From Micrasema longulum (Eukaryota; Arthropoda; Insecta; Trichoptera; Brachycentridae): a DNA stretch of 64,000 nucleotides. The first letter of the stretch is position 1. Each line of letters opens with the position of its first letter. Positions 51,771-62,969 of this stretch are shown piece after piece. The notes beneath the pieces are model-generated. The model made no database searches, was not told where the DNA came from, and saw nothing but the letters and a program-made list of their open reading frames with translations. Location of the stretch: contig JAGVSM010000894.1 of assembly GCA_022494885.1 (NCBI GenBank), positions 186,001 to 250,000 of the forward strand. The letters are read 5' to 3'. Made by a program: the position numbers and the translations under genes.

Positions 51771-52760
51771 TATTTGCAAAAGTCCTATTTTGAAATAAGT
51801 CACTTTTTAGTATTTATCAACTATGCCAATTTAAAAAAAAACTGTAAAAGATTATAAGTAAAAATACAGTATATTAATTATTTCTAAGCTTTAAACCTGT
51901 GTGTCATATCCAAACTGTGTTTTTGGTTATGAATATCTAGATACTGTGTTGTTTAAAGTAAAAACCGTTCAACTTTTAAAACACTATATAATTTTTCGTA
52001 CTAAAATTTTTTTTTTACTGCTCGCTGTATATCGAATGGTTTGAAATTTCTTTTAGAACATTATCTGGTATTTTATTCGTTTTGTGATTTTTGCCAAAAA
52101 GCTGCCTTTTGGGTTACGGGGGCAGAATAGGTCGGATGCTGGGACAGAACAATATTGTATGGCTCTTGTGTAAACGCTACTTACAAAGACAAATCAAAAT
52201 GTTTTTTTTCCCTCTATGAGAATGTGTTATTATTTGACTTTTGTATTTATTTGGAGGTCATCTGCAGTCCGTAGGATAAGGAACTTGTGCCCTCTAGAAA
52301 GGACGAAAGCTCCGATAATGGCCTATCCCTTCGAAAGCGAATGCAAAAAGGTAAGTAAGACTTATACAAATGTGGTGCCATTCATTTAAGGCTAATTTTT
52401 AAAGTAAATATTAATGTTAATTTCGTCATGATTGTAGAACAACGACGGATGTGATTTTCTTCAACTTTACATGAGAGCGGTTCAAAAAAAAATGTGACAC
52501 TTTCAATAATTTAACAACTCGATAAGTGAAAAGTACGTATATAATTTGAAACTTGGGTTGGTTACATTTTTTTTTCAAACATGGAATATAAAGCTTTTAT
52601 ATAACCTTTTCAAAATCAAATACAAAAGAAAATCAATGTCACATTTTTTGAACATACGTCGTTTTATGGTCACGGCGATTTGGATGTAAATAATTCTTAG
52701 AATTCATCATCATGTCGCTTATCCAGAATACGGTACATTACCAACAAAAGACAAAGAATT
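51770..52760. other. No supported feature
   Basis: AT-rich. 52110-52340 is slightly richer in GC, with no recognisable frame. Confidence 0.3.
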
Positions 52761-52762
52761 AA

Positions 52763-53610
52763 GAGTAGTCCAGAAACCGCATACGCACATTAAACAGAAG
52801 GCGACTAAACGACTCCTTAAGGAGTAGTTTTACGTTTTGATTATTAGTTTCTTCATAGACGTCGCTCAGTACGCAATTCCTAATTTAAATTCAACTTTGC
52901 CGTGTTGTGTCCTTTTAAAGTGTAAAAAAACTGCTGGGATCAAAAAGAAACAGGATGGAATCACATTTCATGTGTAAGTAGCAAATGCATTACTTAAAAA
53001 TTGGATTTTTTTCCATCTGTTAGATTGTCAAAGAAAACAAAATGGACATTTTGTTAGTGCTGCTAGGGTAGTCACATTTTTAACGCTACTTACTAACGTT
53101 GAACTTTGAAAATAAAACAAATTTTATTTTACATAAAACTGATATTTTTATGTCATGTTAAATAATATTTGATGTTTTAAAAATAATGTCGGTCAAATGT
53201 CCACCAAGGCGTTGTTTAATCCGAGAGGTCCAATTTTCATTAGTTTTCTCATTAAATGAGCAAAGTAGCGTAAAAAAAATAACTACCCTGGCAACACTAA
53301 CAAAATGTCCATTTTGGTTTTTTTTACAATCTGACAGATGGAAAAATAATTCAATTTTTAAGTAATGCATTTGCTACTTACACATGGATTTCCTACTTGC
53401 ACGTGAAATGTGATCTCATCCTGTGTCTGAGATCCCAGCAGTATTTCTATACTTTAGAAGGACACAACACGGCATAATTGAATTCAAATCAGGAGTTGCG
53501 TACTGAGCGACGTTTACAAATAAACTAATGGGTCAAAACTCAAAACTACTCCTTTAAGAATAGTTTAGTCGCCTTCTATTTGGTGCGCGTGTGCGGTTTC
53601 TGGACTATTC
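52763..53610. mobile_element. Kolobok-like THAP element (family K), copy 3, foldback form
   Basis: Exact TTAA on both sides (52759-52762, 53611-53614). Left end 'GAGTAGTCCAGAAACCGC', right end the inverse 'GCGGTTTCTGGACTATTC'. The left arm has the THAP exon region (52895-52975, ATG lost), donor 'TTTCATGTGTAAGT' and the GGACATTTTGTTAG block. The right arm repeats all of these in inverse (53480-53300). Between them, 53158-53250 encodes on the minus strand the terminal exon ('RTNENWTSRIKQR'-type peptide, here ending at 53158). Thus a 5' half is present twice, head to head, with one 3' coding exon. Confidence 0.8.
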
Positions 53611-53639
53611 TTAATTCTATGCCTGTATCTATTATTGAT

Positions 53640-54300
53640 TACTAGTCGTTAATAACAAAACAAACGTTTTGACTGAATATCGACGATAATGTATTTATTA
53701 AAACCGCCGAAAGAGGTCGAATGCGTTGATTCGCATAACGATTGACACGAATGCAAAATTAATACAAAATAACTGCCATTATTTGGGATTCAAGGTTAAA
53801 TCTTAATCGTAACCTGTAATTTTATCAAATTACTTTCAGTGGAAAAAAGCAACCTTGAATAATACTTCATTTTAATTTATTTTATTTTAAATCGACAAAA
53901 AACCAATTTGTTATGTGCTGTTTAAATTCAACTTGGTTTAAGTTTAAAATTGATCCTCTTGTACTTATTTATTTTTATTTTATTAGGGAAATCAACAGTT
54001 CTACATACATATTTTTAGTAAACAAACAGATATAGTGTATAAACTCAGAACTAATAACAGATTTCCACATAGTATACAAAGTTAGTAAAGAAAATATATA
54101 TTACATATCAAATAAATACATACAATTTATACATATAAAAATGTTATTTTCAAGTACTCAATAATCAAAGATTTTTTAAATATTAATTTTAAGAACATTA
54201 AAATTAATATTTAATATATATTTTGCAGGATAATCGAGAATATGAGTATCTTTAAAAATAAAGCTACAATTTATAAGCAGATACGAGTAAGCCTATTTAT
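53640..54300. other. AT-rich region with possible LINE 3' end at 53965-54070
   Basis: 'TTATTTTATTAGGGAAATCA' and 'TTTTAGTAAACAAACAG' look like a minus-strand LINE tail similar to 41850-41900. Otherwise nothing. Confidence 0.3.
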
Positions 54301-54792
54301 ATTTATTTATTTATTTTATTTTTTTATTTATTTATTTATTTAATTATTTATTTATAGATTTTATTTGTTTATTTATTTAATTATTTATTTATTCATTTAT
54401 TTATATATGGACATTGTCCATGTAGACAATTTATAGGGTTAAAATATTACAGACAAAGAATATTTTAAAACATTTTTAAAAAGAAAAGAAGCATTGACAA
54501 ACATAAGGGACATCGAGACAAGATCTGGACTATTTAGTGCTCGTTTACATGGTTGTAAACTTAAACCAAAAAAGTCCAGATCTTGTCTTGAGTTAACAAT
54601 ACGACAAAGACGGGTCATTGGAGAATTAAGGCCATAGTTTGTTCTATGCTGATCGATGAACAGTACTTCATTGTTTCTCAACCTACGAGTCGGAATATGG
54701 AATTTTACCTGTCCCAGTAATGATGGCACATCGATTATACCATTTAGTATGCCGAACATATATATGGAGTCAATATTAGTTCTACTGTTAGT
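54300..54792 (-). pseudogene. Jockey-like LINE C-terminus with long (TAAA)n tail
   Basis: The minus-strand frame (54790-54480) reads 'IYMFGILNGIIDVPSLLGQV', 'FHIPTRRLRNNEVLFIDQHR', 'TNYGLNSPMTRLCRIVNSRQ' and 'DFFGLSLQPCKRAL', the same order as at 20.4 and 35.9 kb. A short 3' UTR ('GACAATGTCCATATATAAAT' in minus sense) precedes about 110 bp of TTTA-type repeats (54300-54410), the longest LINE tail here. Confidence 0.8.
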
Positions 54793-54794
54793 TG

Positions 54795-55640
54795 GAACTG
54801 TTAACTGTCTTCTGTATGCTGATGATGCCGTGCTTCTTGCTAGCAGCAAAGAAGATCTGCAATTCTTGGTAACAAAAGTCTCCGATGTATGCAAGAAAAG
54901 CGATTTGCTGATGAATGTTAATAAATCGAAAGTGATTGTTTTTGAAAAGGATGAAAATATAACTAAATGTGAGATCAGTGTGAACGGAGATATTCCGAAT
55001 CAGGTAGAAGAATTTGTGTAGGAAGTATGTTTACTCGGGATGGAAAGATTGAGAAAGATATTGAAAGGAGTGTGAGTGCCGGGAACAGGGTGAACGGTGC
55101 ACTGAAATCTACTTTGGCAGACAACTGTTTATCGCAGGAGGCCAAACTAGCAGTTCACAATGGAGTTCTAGTGCCAACTCTAATGTATGGGAGCGAAATA
55201 TGGAATTGAAAAAATGATAATGAAAGTAGGTTAAATGCTGTCGAAATGCGACGCCTCAGGCAAATGTGTGGTAAAACGATGTATGATAGGTGCACAAATG
55301 TCGAGTGAACTGTGTAAGGCTGAGACATGCATTATGGATAGAATCAAGAAATGGGTGCTGCGTTGGTTTGGATATGTAGAGCGAATGGATAGCGAAGCAC
55401 GGCTAAAAAGATCTGCGATGCGAATGTTGATGGATGCAGAAAATGAGGAAGATAAAGAAATACATAGCACGATCAAGTCTATCAAATACTTGAAGATGGA
55501 CATTCCAAAAGTAGGAATAATCGGTGTGCGTGCATGAGGAGATGTATGAATGTAGAGGAAGTGAGGTATGTATGCAAAGACAGAGTGATATGGCGTTATA
55601 TAATATCTGCCTTAATTTTACTTAATTGTACACTTTTCAC
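54795..55640 (+). pseudogene. RTE-like LINE, RT from the catalytic box to the C-terminus
   Basis: Three consecutive frames: 'CLLYADDAVLLASSKEDLQF' with 'MNVNKSKVIVFEKDEN' (to 55021); 'MFTRDGKIEKDIERSVSAGN' with 'AVHNGVLVPTLMYGSEIWN' (55027-55209); 'LRWFGYVERMDSEARLKRSA' (to 55537). The RT catalytic YADD is intact. One stop after EEFV, one stop replacing a Trp after WN, and later frameshifts break the ORF. It shares a junction with the minus-strand LINE at about 54790, back to back. Confidence 0.85.
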
Positions 55641-55703
55641 CGTTTTACAAACCAAACATATTTTATTATTTATTATAATAATCGCCGATTTTCGGCACTG
55701 AAC

Positions 55704-55814
55704 TGAACTGAATATTTGATTTATTGACAGAACATTGGCCTGAACTGAATATTTGATTTATTGACAGAACATTGGCCTGAACTGAATATTTGATTTATCG
55801 ACAGAACGTTGGCT
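55704..55814 (+). repeat. 3 x 37 bp tandem repeat
   Basis: Units start 'TGAACTGAATATTTGATTTA' at 55704, 55741 and 55778. Units one and two are identical; unit three differs by TCGACAG for TTGACAG, CGTTGG for CATTGG and its last base. Non-coding. Confidence 0.95.
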
Positions 55815-55819
55815 TCGAT

Positions 55820-56605
55820 ATTACACAGTTATCCACATACTGTTTTAAACTCTCTGTTGAATGAATATCTTCGCTAGTTCGCTAAAACCAATGCCGAATA
55901 GTTTTCGCAATAGGCACGGCTCTTTCCAAATATATTCAAATGCCGTCAGTGCAAAAAATAATTTCTGGCACGTCTCTGCCACGAGTAAAAAAACCAGTCG
56001 AGGTTCATCGACCCAAATTCGCAATACCAACAACAATCGAAACTGGTGAAGTGAAGTTTTGCAACTTATTCGCCACAAAAAGTCGGCACACCAGTCGCTG
56101 TGGCACCAGCACTATTAATTACCCATTTATCAGCCATTCATCTGTTCATAATCAAAAAACTTCGACATTATTACTGGCTGTACTACACGAATCAAAGAAT
56201 TGATCAAGAAATCGGTCAGAAACGTAAAAAAAAAAATTGCCAACAATATTTTTATTTTTATTTGCAAAAACAATAGAAATTATTCTTTTTTTCATTTTTT
56301 TTTTCAATCAGAAATAACGTTTCTCCGCCGTGCCGAGGTACCGTGTACCGTGCCGAGGGAAATATTTTGAAACGCGCCCTAAATACATTTTACACAAAAT
56401 TAAACAAACTTTAAATATTTAAGTCGTCTATTTTCAAAACCTATGGCCGCCATACGGCAGCTAACTTTTTTTTAATTTGGGGATTCATTTTGATGGTAAA
56501 TACAAATATATTTATTTTTTTGTTTTTTTTTTCTCCAAATTTTTCATTACAATAAAATAATATATATACTAATGATAATTTTACATATTTAAAAAAAAAA
56601 AGATT
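55820..56605. other. Unassigned region
   Basis: 55850-56200 is balanced in composition and open in several overlapping frames on both strands (62-87 codons), but none resembles a family I know. A small direct repeat 'GCCGTGCCGAGG' occurs at 56326 and 56350. Confidence 0.3.
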
Positions 56606-56607
56606 AG

Positions 56608-56780
56608 GTTCTTATAATTTACCCAAATATTTCCATTTTTGTGGCCATTTTTAACGAGTTGTAAATAACTCACCATTAGAAAATGGAAATAAAGTTTAGG
56701 TAGAGTGGATTATTAACCTCGAAGGACCTCTGATTCGTAAGTCCGCAACACTAGCCACGGGACCACAACCCGATTCAAAT
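56608..56780 (-). mobile_element. tRNA-headed SINE (family S2), minus strand
   Basis: As given, 'AATTTACCCAAATATTTCCA' (tail), 'CACCATTAGAAAATGG', and the tRNA-like head inverted ('CGAAGGACCTCTGATTCGTA', 'AGCCACGGGACCACAACCCG'). Box B is mutated. About 170 bp, the same extent as 34.1 kb. Confidence 0.8.
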
Positions 56781-56789
56781 AGATTTACA

Positions 56790-57690
56790 TTATTTAATTT
56801 TTTTTTGGGAAGTAACACTGGTAAAAATATTTTTTCGCTATGGTTATTTTAAATGTGTTCTCTCACATTTTCTTAGTTTTTATATTAGAAAATAATAAAT
56901 ATAAATATTTTATTGCCTTTTTTATCTATTAAGTACTTTTTATATATTAAACTTAACAGCCGAGCTAAAATTATTAATCGTATTTTTTAAAAATGCGCTT
57001 AATATTAAGCATCAATTACCTCATATTGAGGTTGATGTGGCTTAACACATTTTGGTATTACAAATCCAGTTAAAACATCGCTAAGTACTCTCCATTTCCA
57101 TATATCTACATGTTATCAAACAAACATGAACATGTAGATTTATTTCATTAATCCTTGTTCAAATTAAAATCAATATTTTTCAATCGTTTCTTCTCTAATC
57201 TGTAATTATTTGCCATGTCCTAAGTATCAGGAACACATTTTGATACATTGCCTCTGTCACTCCAACTTTTCATTTTTATCTTCTGTTGTTATTTTATTAT
57301 GTAGGCTTAAGCTATGAGTTTAAATAATTATGATTTTTTCCTGTAACTTCTATAATTGCCACTATTTTAATATATTAGTATTTTTGTTAATTTTAATATA
57401 TCATATTAGGTGTTAACATAAGATGCGTCCGTTTTTTCCGTCCAAATTAAAAACATGAGAACCAAAATTAAAACAAAATGACAAAAGTTGGACGCAATTC
57501 GAAAGTTTTTTTTTTCTCTACAAGATGTTATGATTGCTTTTACGTTACGTTTATTATTTTATTTAATTACAAGCCTTCAAAATGGAATATTAATAATATG
57601 TTCGACATCTCCGCGTACGCGTTCAATCTAAAGAATAAAGCTGTCAAAGATGCACCCACATTTGCGCAGTGTATTAAATAAAATTTAAAT
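56790..57690. other. No supported feature
   Basis: AT-rich. The frame at 57478-57681 (67 codons, starts MTKVGRNSKVFF) has no family I recognise. Confidence 0.3.
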
Positions 57691-57694
57691 GAAC

Positions 57695-57860
57695 ATATTA
57701 CAACAGAGACGAAGAAGTCTAGATATTATGACCTGTCATTAGTTGGTTTAAGTAGACACTTTACACACTGTGAAACATTCACTATTTTGCCTGTTTGAAC
57801 ATCCATATTTCTTTAACTCTTTTATCAGTTAATTTTGGTAAAATTAACCTTTTGTATGAT
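57695..57860 (-). repeat. Dispersed repeat family B, reverse fragment
   Basis: 'ACAACAGAGACGAAGAAGTC', 'CATTAGTTGGTTTAAGTAGA', 'CACTGTGAAACATTCACTAT' and 'CATATTTCTTTAACTC' follow the family order with a deletion in the first part. Confidence 0.65.
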
Positions 57861-58094
57861 ACCTAGAACAAAGTGGTACACATGTTTGTGATGATATAAA
57901 TGTTTGAGAATTATATATGCCTTTGTAAATTTAAAATAGAAATTAAAAAAATAGTTTGCATTACTTATCATAACCTATTTACAACAATAATGCCTTATTA
58001 TATTGCTAATTTTACTATATTTGAAGTCCAGTCTTCCTTTATTTAAACGCTTTTTAGGCTTTTACATGTTTTTACATACATATATACAAATAAA

Positions 58095-58395
58095 GACAGA
58101 CATGTATTTTACAAAAAAGTAGCAAAAAATATATAAATGATTTTTAGAAGAAAAAGAAAAATATCAAAAATATCATCTTTACATATTAGTATAAAAGTGG
58201 AAAGAACAGAAGTGCATTTTTAAATATGAAGACAGAAATGCATTTTACACAAAGGAAGGAGCAAAAAATAAAAATGAATTAAGATGTGAAAGAAAAATAA
58301 AATAAAAATCATTACATATTAGTTGAAAATATATGAAGATACATAATAATACATACATATATTGCAGTAGAGAACAGGAGTACATTTTTTCATAT
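58095..58395. repeat. Diverged tandem duplication, about 136 bp period
   Basis: Two units: one starting 'GACAGACATGTATTTTACA' at 58095 and one 'GACAGAAATGCATTTTACAC' at 58231, both containing TACATATTAGT and ending near 'AGAACAGAAGTGCATTTTTA'/'AGAACAGGAGTACATTTTTT'. It lies next to the 3' side of the following LINE and may be part of its 3' UTR. Confidence 0.6.
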
Positions 58396-58439
58396 AAGTT
58401 GTATTAAAATAATCTTAAAATTAGAAGAAGTTAGAAAAA

Positions 58440-59290
58440 TACTTATTTAGAATAAATATATAAGTCAATAAACGGTAAACAATTGAAATCAACATAGTAT
58501 TATTTGGGCATTACAATTTGAAGATAGTAAATTGATACATTGCCTTTTAAAATTCAAAAGTGTTATATTAAATATATCTACGTCATTTGCGTATTCATTT
58601 ACAAATGTATGAATTCTCCTTATTGGCGAGTGTGCAGTGAGCACTGTAGTTTGTTGTAGATACATTTACATAGAATAGTTTATTAAATCGGGTAACCTGG
58701 CCCGGAATTAGTTGTAACAGTTCGGAACAATAAAATATTAAATTTAATATTTTAAACAAAAATAACAAATCATTCAGTTTTCTTCTATTTTCTTGTTTGT
58801 ACATTTTAATATTTATTTAAGTATGCGTAATTAATATATTCAACTAAAATACCTAATTTAAAATTAACGAAAAGTAAAAATTTATGTTGAACTCTTTCAA
58901 TATTATTTATATGTGCTTTATAATATGGTGACCATATAACCGAGTTGTATTCAAGTTGGCTACGTACTAAAGCAATACATAAAATTTTCATTACATAAAC
59001 TAAGTCAAAATCTCTGATCATTCGCAACAGAAATCCCAGAGTTTTCATACTTTTATTTGTTATGCTCTGTATATGTTTAATGAATTATAATTTTTCATCG
59101 AATATAATGCCAAGATCGGTCATTTCAGTCGTTCGCTCCAAATTTATAGAATTTATGGTGTAGTTGAAAGCTATTGGATTCTTATTTCGGCAAAAAGTCT
59201 AAACATTACGTTTGTCAACATTGAGGAACAAATTGTTCTTTTCACCATACATTTGAGCAATTTAAGTTAGATTGCAGAGTTTCGACAAAC
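58440..59290 (-). pseudogene. Jockey-like LINE, RT C-terminal half
   Basis: On the minus strand, after a frameshifted start ('ERTTEMTDLGIIFDEKL' near 59150-59090), the frame 59048-58806 reads 'MKTLGFLLRMIRDFDLVYVM', 'LCIALVRSQLEYNSVIWSPY' and 'HINNIERVQHKFLLFVNFKL'; then 58804-58595 'ENRRKLNDLLFLFKILN' and 'LQLIPGQVTRFNK'. Same subfamily group as 20.1-21.0 kb, another copy. Two frameshifts and at least two stops. 3' UTR to about 58440. Confidence 0.8.
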
Positions 59291-59823
59291 ATTTAGACAA
59301 ACTCAAAATATTGTTGAATGTAAATCATGTAGTAGGATGTTTTTTAACCGACGAAACGTGTTATGTGATGATGCGGAACTGTATGTTAAAAAAATCATCT
59401 TTAATCAGCCGAAAGCGATATCGATTTGAATATTTTATCAGAAACTAATCACTCGAGTGCTTACTCAGCTGTTACACCTCTTATTGACAGTTCGGGATAG
59501 AAATGTTTTACACATGACTGTTCAATAAACACGACATTCCAAAATACACATAAATATTGCTAAAATGTAAGACGATTTCAATTCCAATACAAAAAAATGT
59601 TATTGTTATATTTGATGTCAACATAGACGGCGAATTTTATTAAATTTTAAAGTCAGTAAATAATTGTACACGGGGTGGCCAGACACTCGAGGCAAAAATA
59701 GGGCTTTACATTGATATTGATGTGCTAAAAATGCGACGTTGACTTTCTTTCATATTTGATCTTGAAAAGGTTATAAAAAGCCTTTATTTTCCAGGCTTGA
59801 AAAAATATATATGACTAACCCTA

Positions 59824-60266
59824 GTATCAAATGAACGTTGTTATGCAGACAACAGCCAGCCATAGAAAAGTGAAACTGAGATAGCAGCACTTTTGTGGAA
59901 AGACTGAATAATCAAGTCTACACAACAGTTGGAATTTTTTCGACTTTAAAAAATGATTAACAATTAGAACATTAGTTTTTTTTATGATAGACAAGAATTT
60001 AATTACGTGTTTGACCAGTTTCAAGTATTTTTAAACAACCGTAAGATTTTTCTAGTGCTGTGGCTGTTTTCTGCAAATTGAAAAATGCCGTTTTTGTAAT
60101 CGACACTATTTTTGGAAGGTGATTAATATAGTTGTTTGTATGAAAACGGTCTGGCTGTTTTTAGCAGAACATAAAATTGACTTTACTGCACCTGATAACA
60201 TTAATACATCATTTTTTCAAAATTGTGAACTGGTAGCTTTCTGCATAACTACGTTCATAATGATAC
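59824..60266. mobile_element. TIR candidate, 443 bp
   Basis: 59824-59849 ('GTATCAAATGAACGTTGTTA', 'TGCAGA') is the inverse of 60240-60266 with one indel and one or two substitutions. The words 'GGCTGTTTTCTGCA' and 'GGCTGTTTTTAGCA' recur inside at 60062 and 60152, suggesting subterminal repeats. No coding frame is supported. TSD not recognised. Confidence 0.45.
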
Positions 60267-60269
60267 ACT

Positions 60270-60845
60270 TTTGGGCGATTCCGCTAAAGACGATTCTCGG
60301 CATCAATTTCTAAATCAAAGTAGTTTACTTAATTCTAATGTAAAAAAGAAGATTCGAATTTAGATTTGATTTGATCTTTTAAAAAAATAAAGTTAGTATA
60401 ATATTAAATTTTTTGGAGCGCTTAGAAACATCGACGTGGGAAGATTTGGTGCAAATCAAAAATCAGTACCTGCAAAACTCGCATGAAACAGCTGTCATCG
60501 GCGGTTTGAGATTATATCTGATCTGTCTTTTCTCTTCAAAATTTTAAATAATTTTATCGATGTCCATATCTCTTTGAGCGTATTTCAATCAATTGTCCCG
60601 TAAAGTAAACACGACAAGTTAATTTTTTTTTATTTATTGCCCAGAAAAAATTATGTTCAAAACTTGTTTATTTATCGAAGCTGGTCCAAATTTAATTTAC
60701 TTTGTCCCCATTTAGATATTTTTAATACAAAATTTTGTGACTTAAAAAAAAAAACTTTTTGAAACACTGTAAAATAAAACATTTGTCAGCGGGTAATAAG
60801 TTTAGGTTCCTTTAATTATGTTTATTTTATTAATATCAAAACTTT
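60270..60845. other. No supported feature
   Basis: AT-rich sequence without recurring blocks. Confidence 0.3.
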
Positions 60846-61045
60846 GAATTGGTCAACTATATTGTGAAAATCCCTCTCCTCCACTCCTCCACTCTATTTC
60901 TTCATCCCTTAACCTTCTTAAGAGCTCTTTTTTTTTCTCATGTCTTATATAATATATTATTTTTCTGTGTAACATGTATTTTGTATTCTTATATAACAAC
61001 TGTTGTTTTTCCTTAAAAAATAAAAATAAAAAATAAAAATTAGAT
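60845..61045 (+). repeat. Probable LINE 3' UTR and tail
   Basis: Pyrimidine-rich 'CCTCTCCTCCACTCCTCCAC', then T-rich sequence, then AAAAATAAAAATAAAAAATAAAAA at 61014-61040. The style is like the L2-like 3' UTR at 23.6 kb but not the same sequence. Confidence 0.4.
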
Positions 61046-61344
61046 TTAAATTGAAAAATTAATCTATAAACATCAGTTTATGCAAGAAAATAAAAGTAGT
61101 TGTTGTTAGTTTTTTTGGCATTATTGACGACAAGGAGCCATTGTTCGCTTGTTGCACTCGCGATATAAAAAATATGAAAGTTTAGTTTGCTCGCAGAACT
61201 AAAGTGTAAACGTTTTGAAACTTTGTAAAAGTAATAAGAAATCAAATTAATCGTAATTTTAAGTATGCTGTTAGTTGACTGAAATCGGTTGCATCGGCTA
61301 TCGCAGAATTAGAATTGTGAGTGCAACGTGTTTGTCTCCTACCA

Positions 61345-61425
61345 TTATTTTATTTTATTTTATTAACATAAACGGCAAATCTGCCTTTTACAAACATTTA
61401 TAATACTACATATTTGGCTTAATTT
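61345..61425 (-). repeat. LINE terminus identical in type to 20.1 kb
   Basis: 'TTATTTTATTAACATAAACG', 'GCAAATCTGCCTTTTACAAA' and 'CATTTATAATACTA' repeat 20078-20138 almost base for base, in the same orientation. Only the last 80 bp of the element are present. Confidence 0.75.
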
Positions 61426-61449
61426 TTTTTAAAACATAAATTTCCTTGT

Positions 61450-61560
61450 ACTGAAGCGAAAGACTGATCATCTTACCTTCATGTGACAAAAATGATCAAA
61501 ATACGCTGAGAATAATATACCAATGAACCATTAGGTGCGGAAAGGGAGTGTTGATGATGA
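61450..61560 (+). mobile_element. SINE family S1, 3' half
   Basis: 'AAGACTGATCATCTTACCTT', 'CATGTGACAAAAATGATC' and 'AATGAACCATTAGGTGCGGA' match the S1 body. Head absent. It lies directly after the preceding LINE terminus. Confidence 0.75.
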
Positions 61561-61918
61561 ATGTTGTAATATCAATCAATATCGAATCGTATCTTCATAG
61601 TCGATAGCCATTCGTGTTTGCACGACGGAAACGCAATTATCGACTAGAAGTAGTTAACTTTAGGGCATTACTAATAATAATCAGAAATAGCCTAGTAATT
61701 TGTCTCGGTCTGTTTAGAAATAGAAACACAAAAGCAATCTTGTCGTATTTAGAATAATTTGAGTGACATTGATAAGTGTGTCAAATTCATAACACGGCAA
61801 AAGATGTCGTCCACACATTGATGTCAATTTTCGCATCAATTGTCATTCCTTCATGGCGGGGTTCCATATTGTTCGAGAATATATTTTAAATGGTAGAATA
61901 ATAACGTGCAAACTACGT

Positions 61919-62961
61919 AAGGCTGCTCTACACGCTGGCCGATGCGTAGGCCAGTACGCCGGCGCGCATATTGGCAAAGAAATCACTACACTGCCCACGC
62001 GTTCGAGAGTCGTTCGGCGTCTCTCGGTGTGACCTAATGCGTGGACGTGTATAATTTCTGGTGTGTACGTCAAAAGCGCACAAAAAATACGTGGCTCAGA
62101 TGCGGAAACGTGTATAGAAACTGTTGGAGTCGCCACGTTTTCTAAATTTTATTTATTTATTTAAACTTTAAATTTTAAAAAATATGTGTATATCTTCTAG
62201 TCAACAGAAAAACAAACGTGAAAAATTGATCAATGTTTTTGCTGAATAAAACATTTTCATATTACGGCAGTTATTTTTTATTTAATTGAAAAAAACAAAA
62301 AAAAAATATTTACAAATAAACAAAAATTATAGGTCAATTATTTCACTAGTAAGCAGATACAGCTTGTACCTATATAAAAAAATATTTTTAAAAATACTTT
62401 CGCTATCCACAATTAAATTATGAGAAATGTGGGATCGGATGAGAAGTCTGGAAGGAAAGTGGGAGAAAATTAAAGAATTTTTTAAAAATATAAATATATA
62501 TATTTACACATATAAATGTTTCAGTTGTTTATTTATTCAATCATTTATATAGTATAACTCTCATAAGTGCACATTAGAATAGAGGGTTTTTAGTTAACTT
62601 TTTTCGTTTTATGTGTATTTTTATATACAGTTCTCTTAATAGTGTACTAAGATAAATAAAAAAAAATCGCTGCTCTTATCCAGGCCGCCATATTGTCGAA
62701 AACCAAAGAAAAATAGACCAAAAATGACCCAAAAAAACGCGTGCGCTCTCCCGGCGCCTCGTGCCATACTGAAAGCTGGTCCGGGTGACCAGTGTTCAGC
62801 CAGCACCCTTTGATTTATGTTGAAAATCCAACAAAATTGGGATCGCGTGCCAACGTATGTGCCGGCGCGTGTGCCAGCTCTGCCTGAGCCACGAATACTC
62901 CCCTCAACGAGTTTGCCAATATGTATTTGCCAGCGTACTGGCGAACGTGCAGAGCCACCTT
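61919..62961. mobile_element. TIR element with GC-rich subterminal palindromes (family T), about 1.04 kb
   Basis: Left end 'AAGGCTGCTCTACACGCTGG', right end (inverted) 'AAGGTGGCTCTGCACGTTCG'. The arms continue with 'CCAGTACGCCGGC' / 'CCAGTACGCTGGC' and 'CATATTGGCAAA' in both, then with gaps 'ACGTGGCTCAGATG' / 'TCGTGGCTCAGGC'. The left arm has an extra self-complementary 'GGCCGATGCGTAGGCC'. The centre is AT-rich and non-coding; frames over the arms are incidental. The superfamily is not determined, since no target duplication was seen. Confidence 0.65.
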
Positions 62962-62969
62962 GTCTTTAC

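Noticed and set aside
52763..53610. piggyBac element because of TTAA
   Set aside because: Termini read GAGTAGTCC/GAATAGTCC and lack the CCY start; the THAP exon favours Kolobok.
61843..62136. 97-codon minus-strand frame as a gene
   Set aside because: It covers the GC-rich inverted arm of a TIR element; the matching arm at 62.9 kb also gives an incidental frame.
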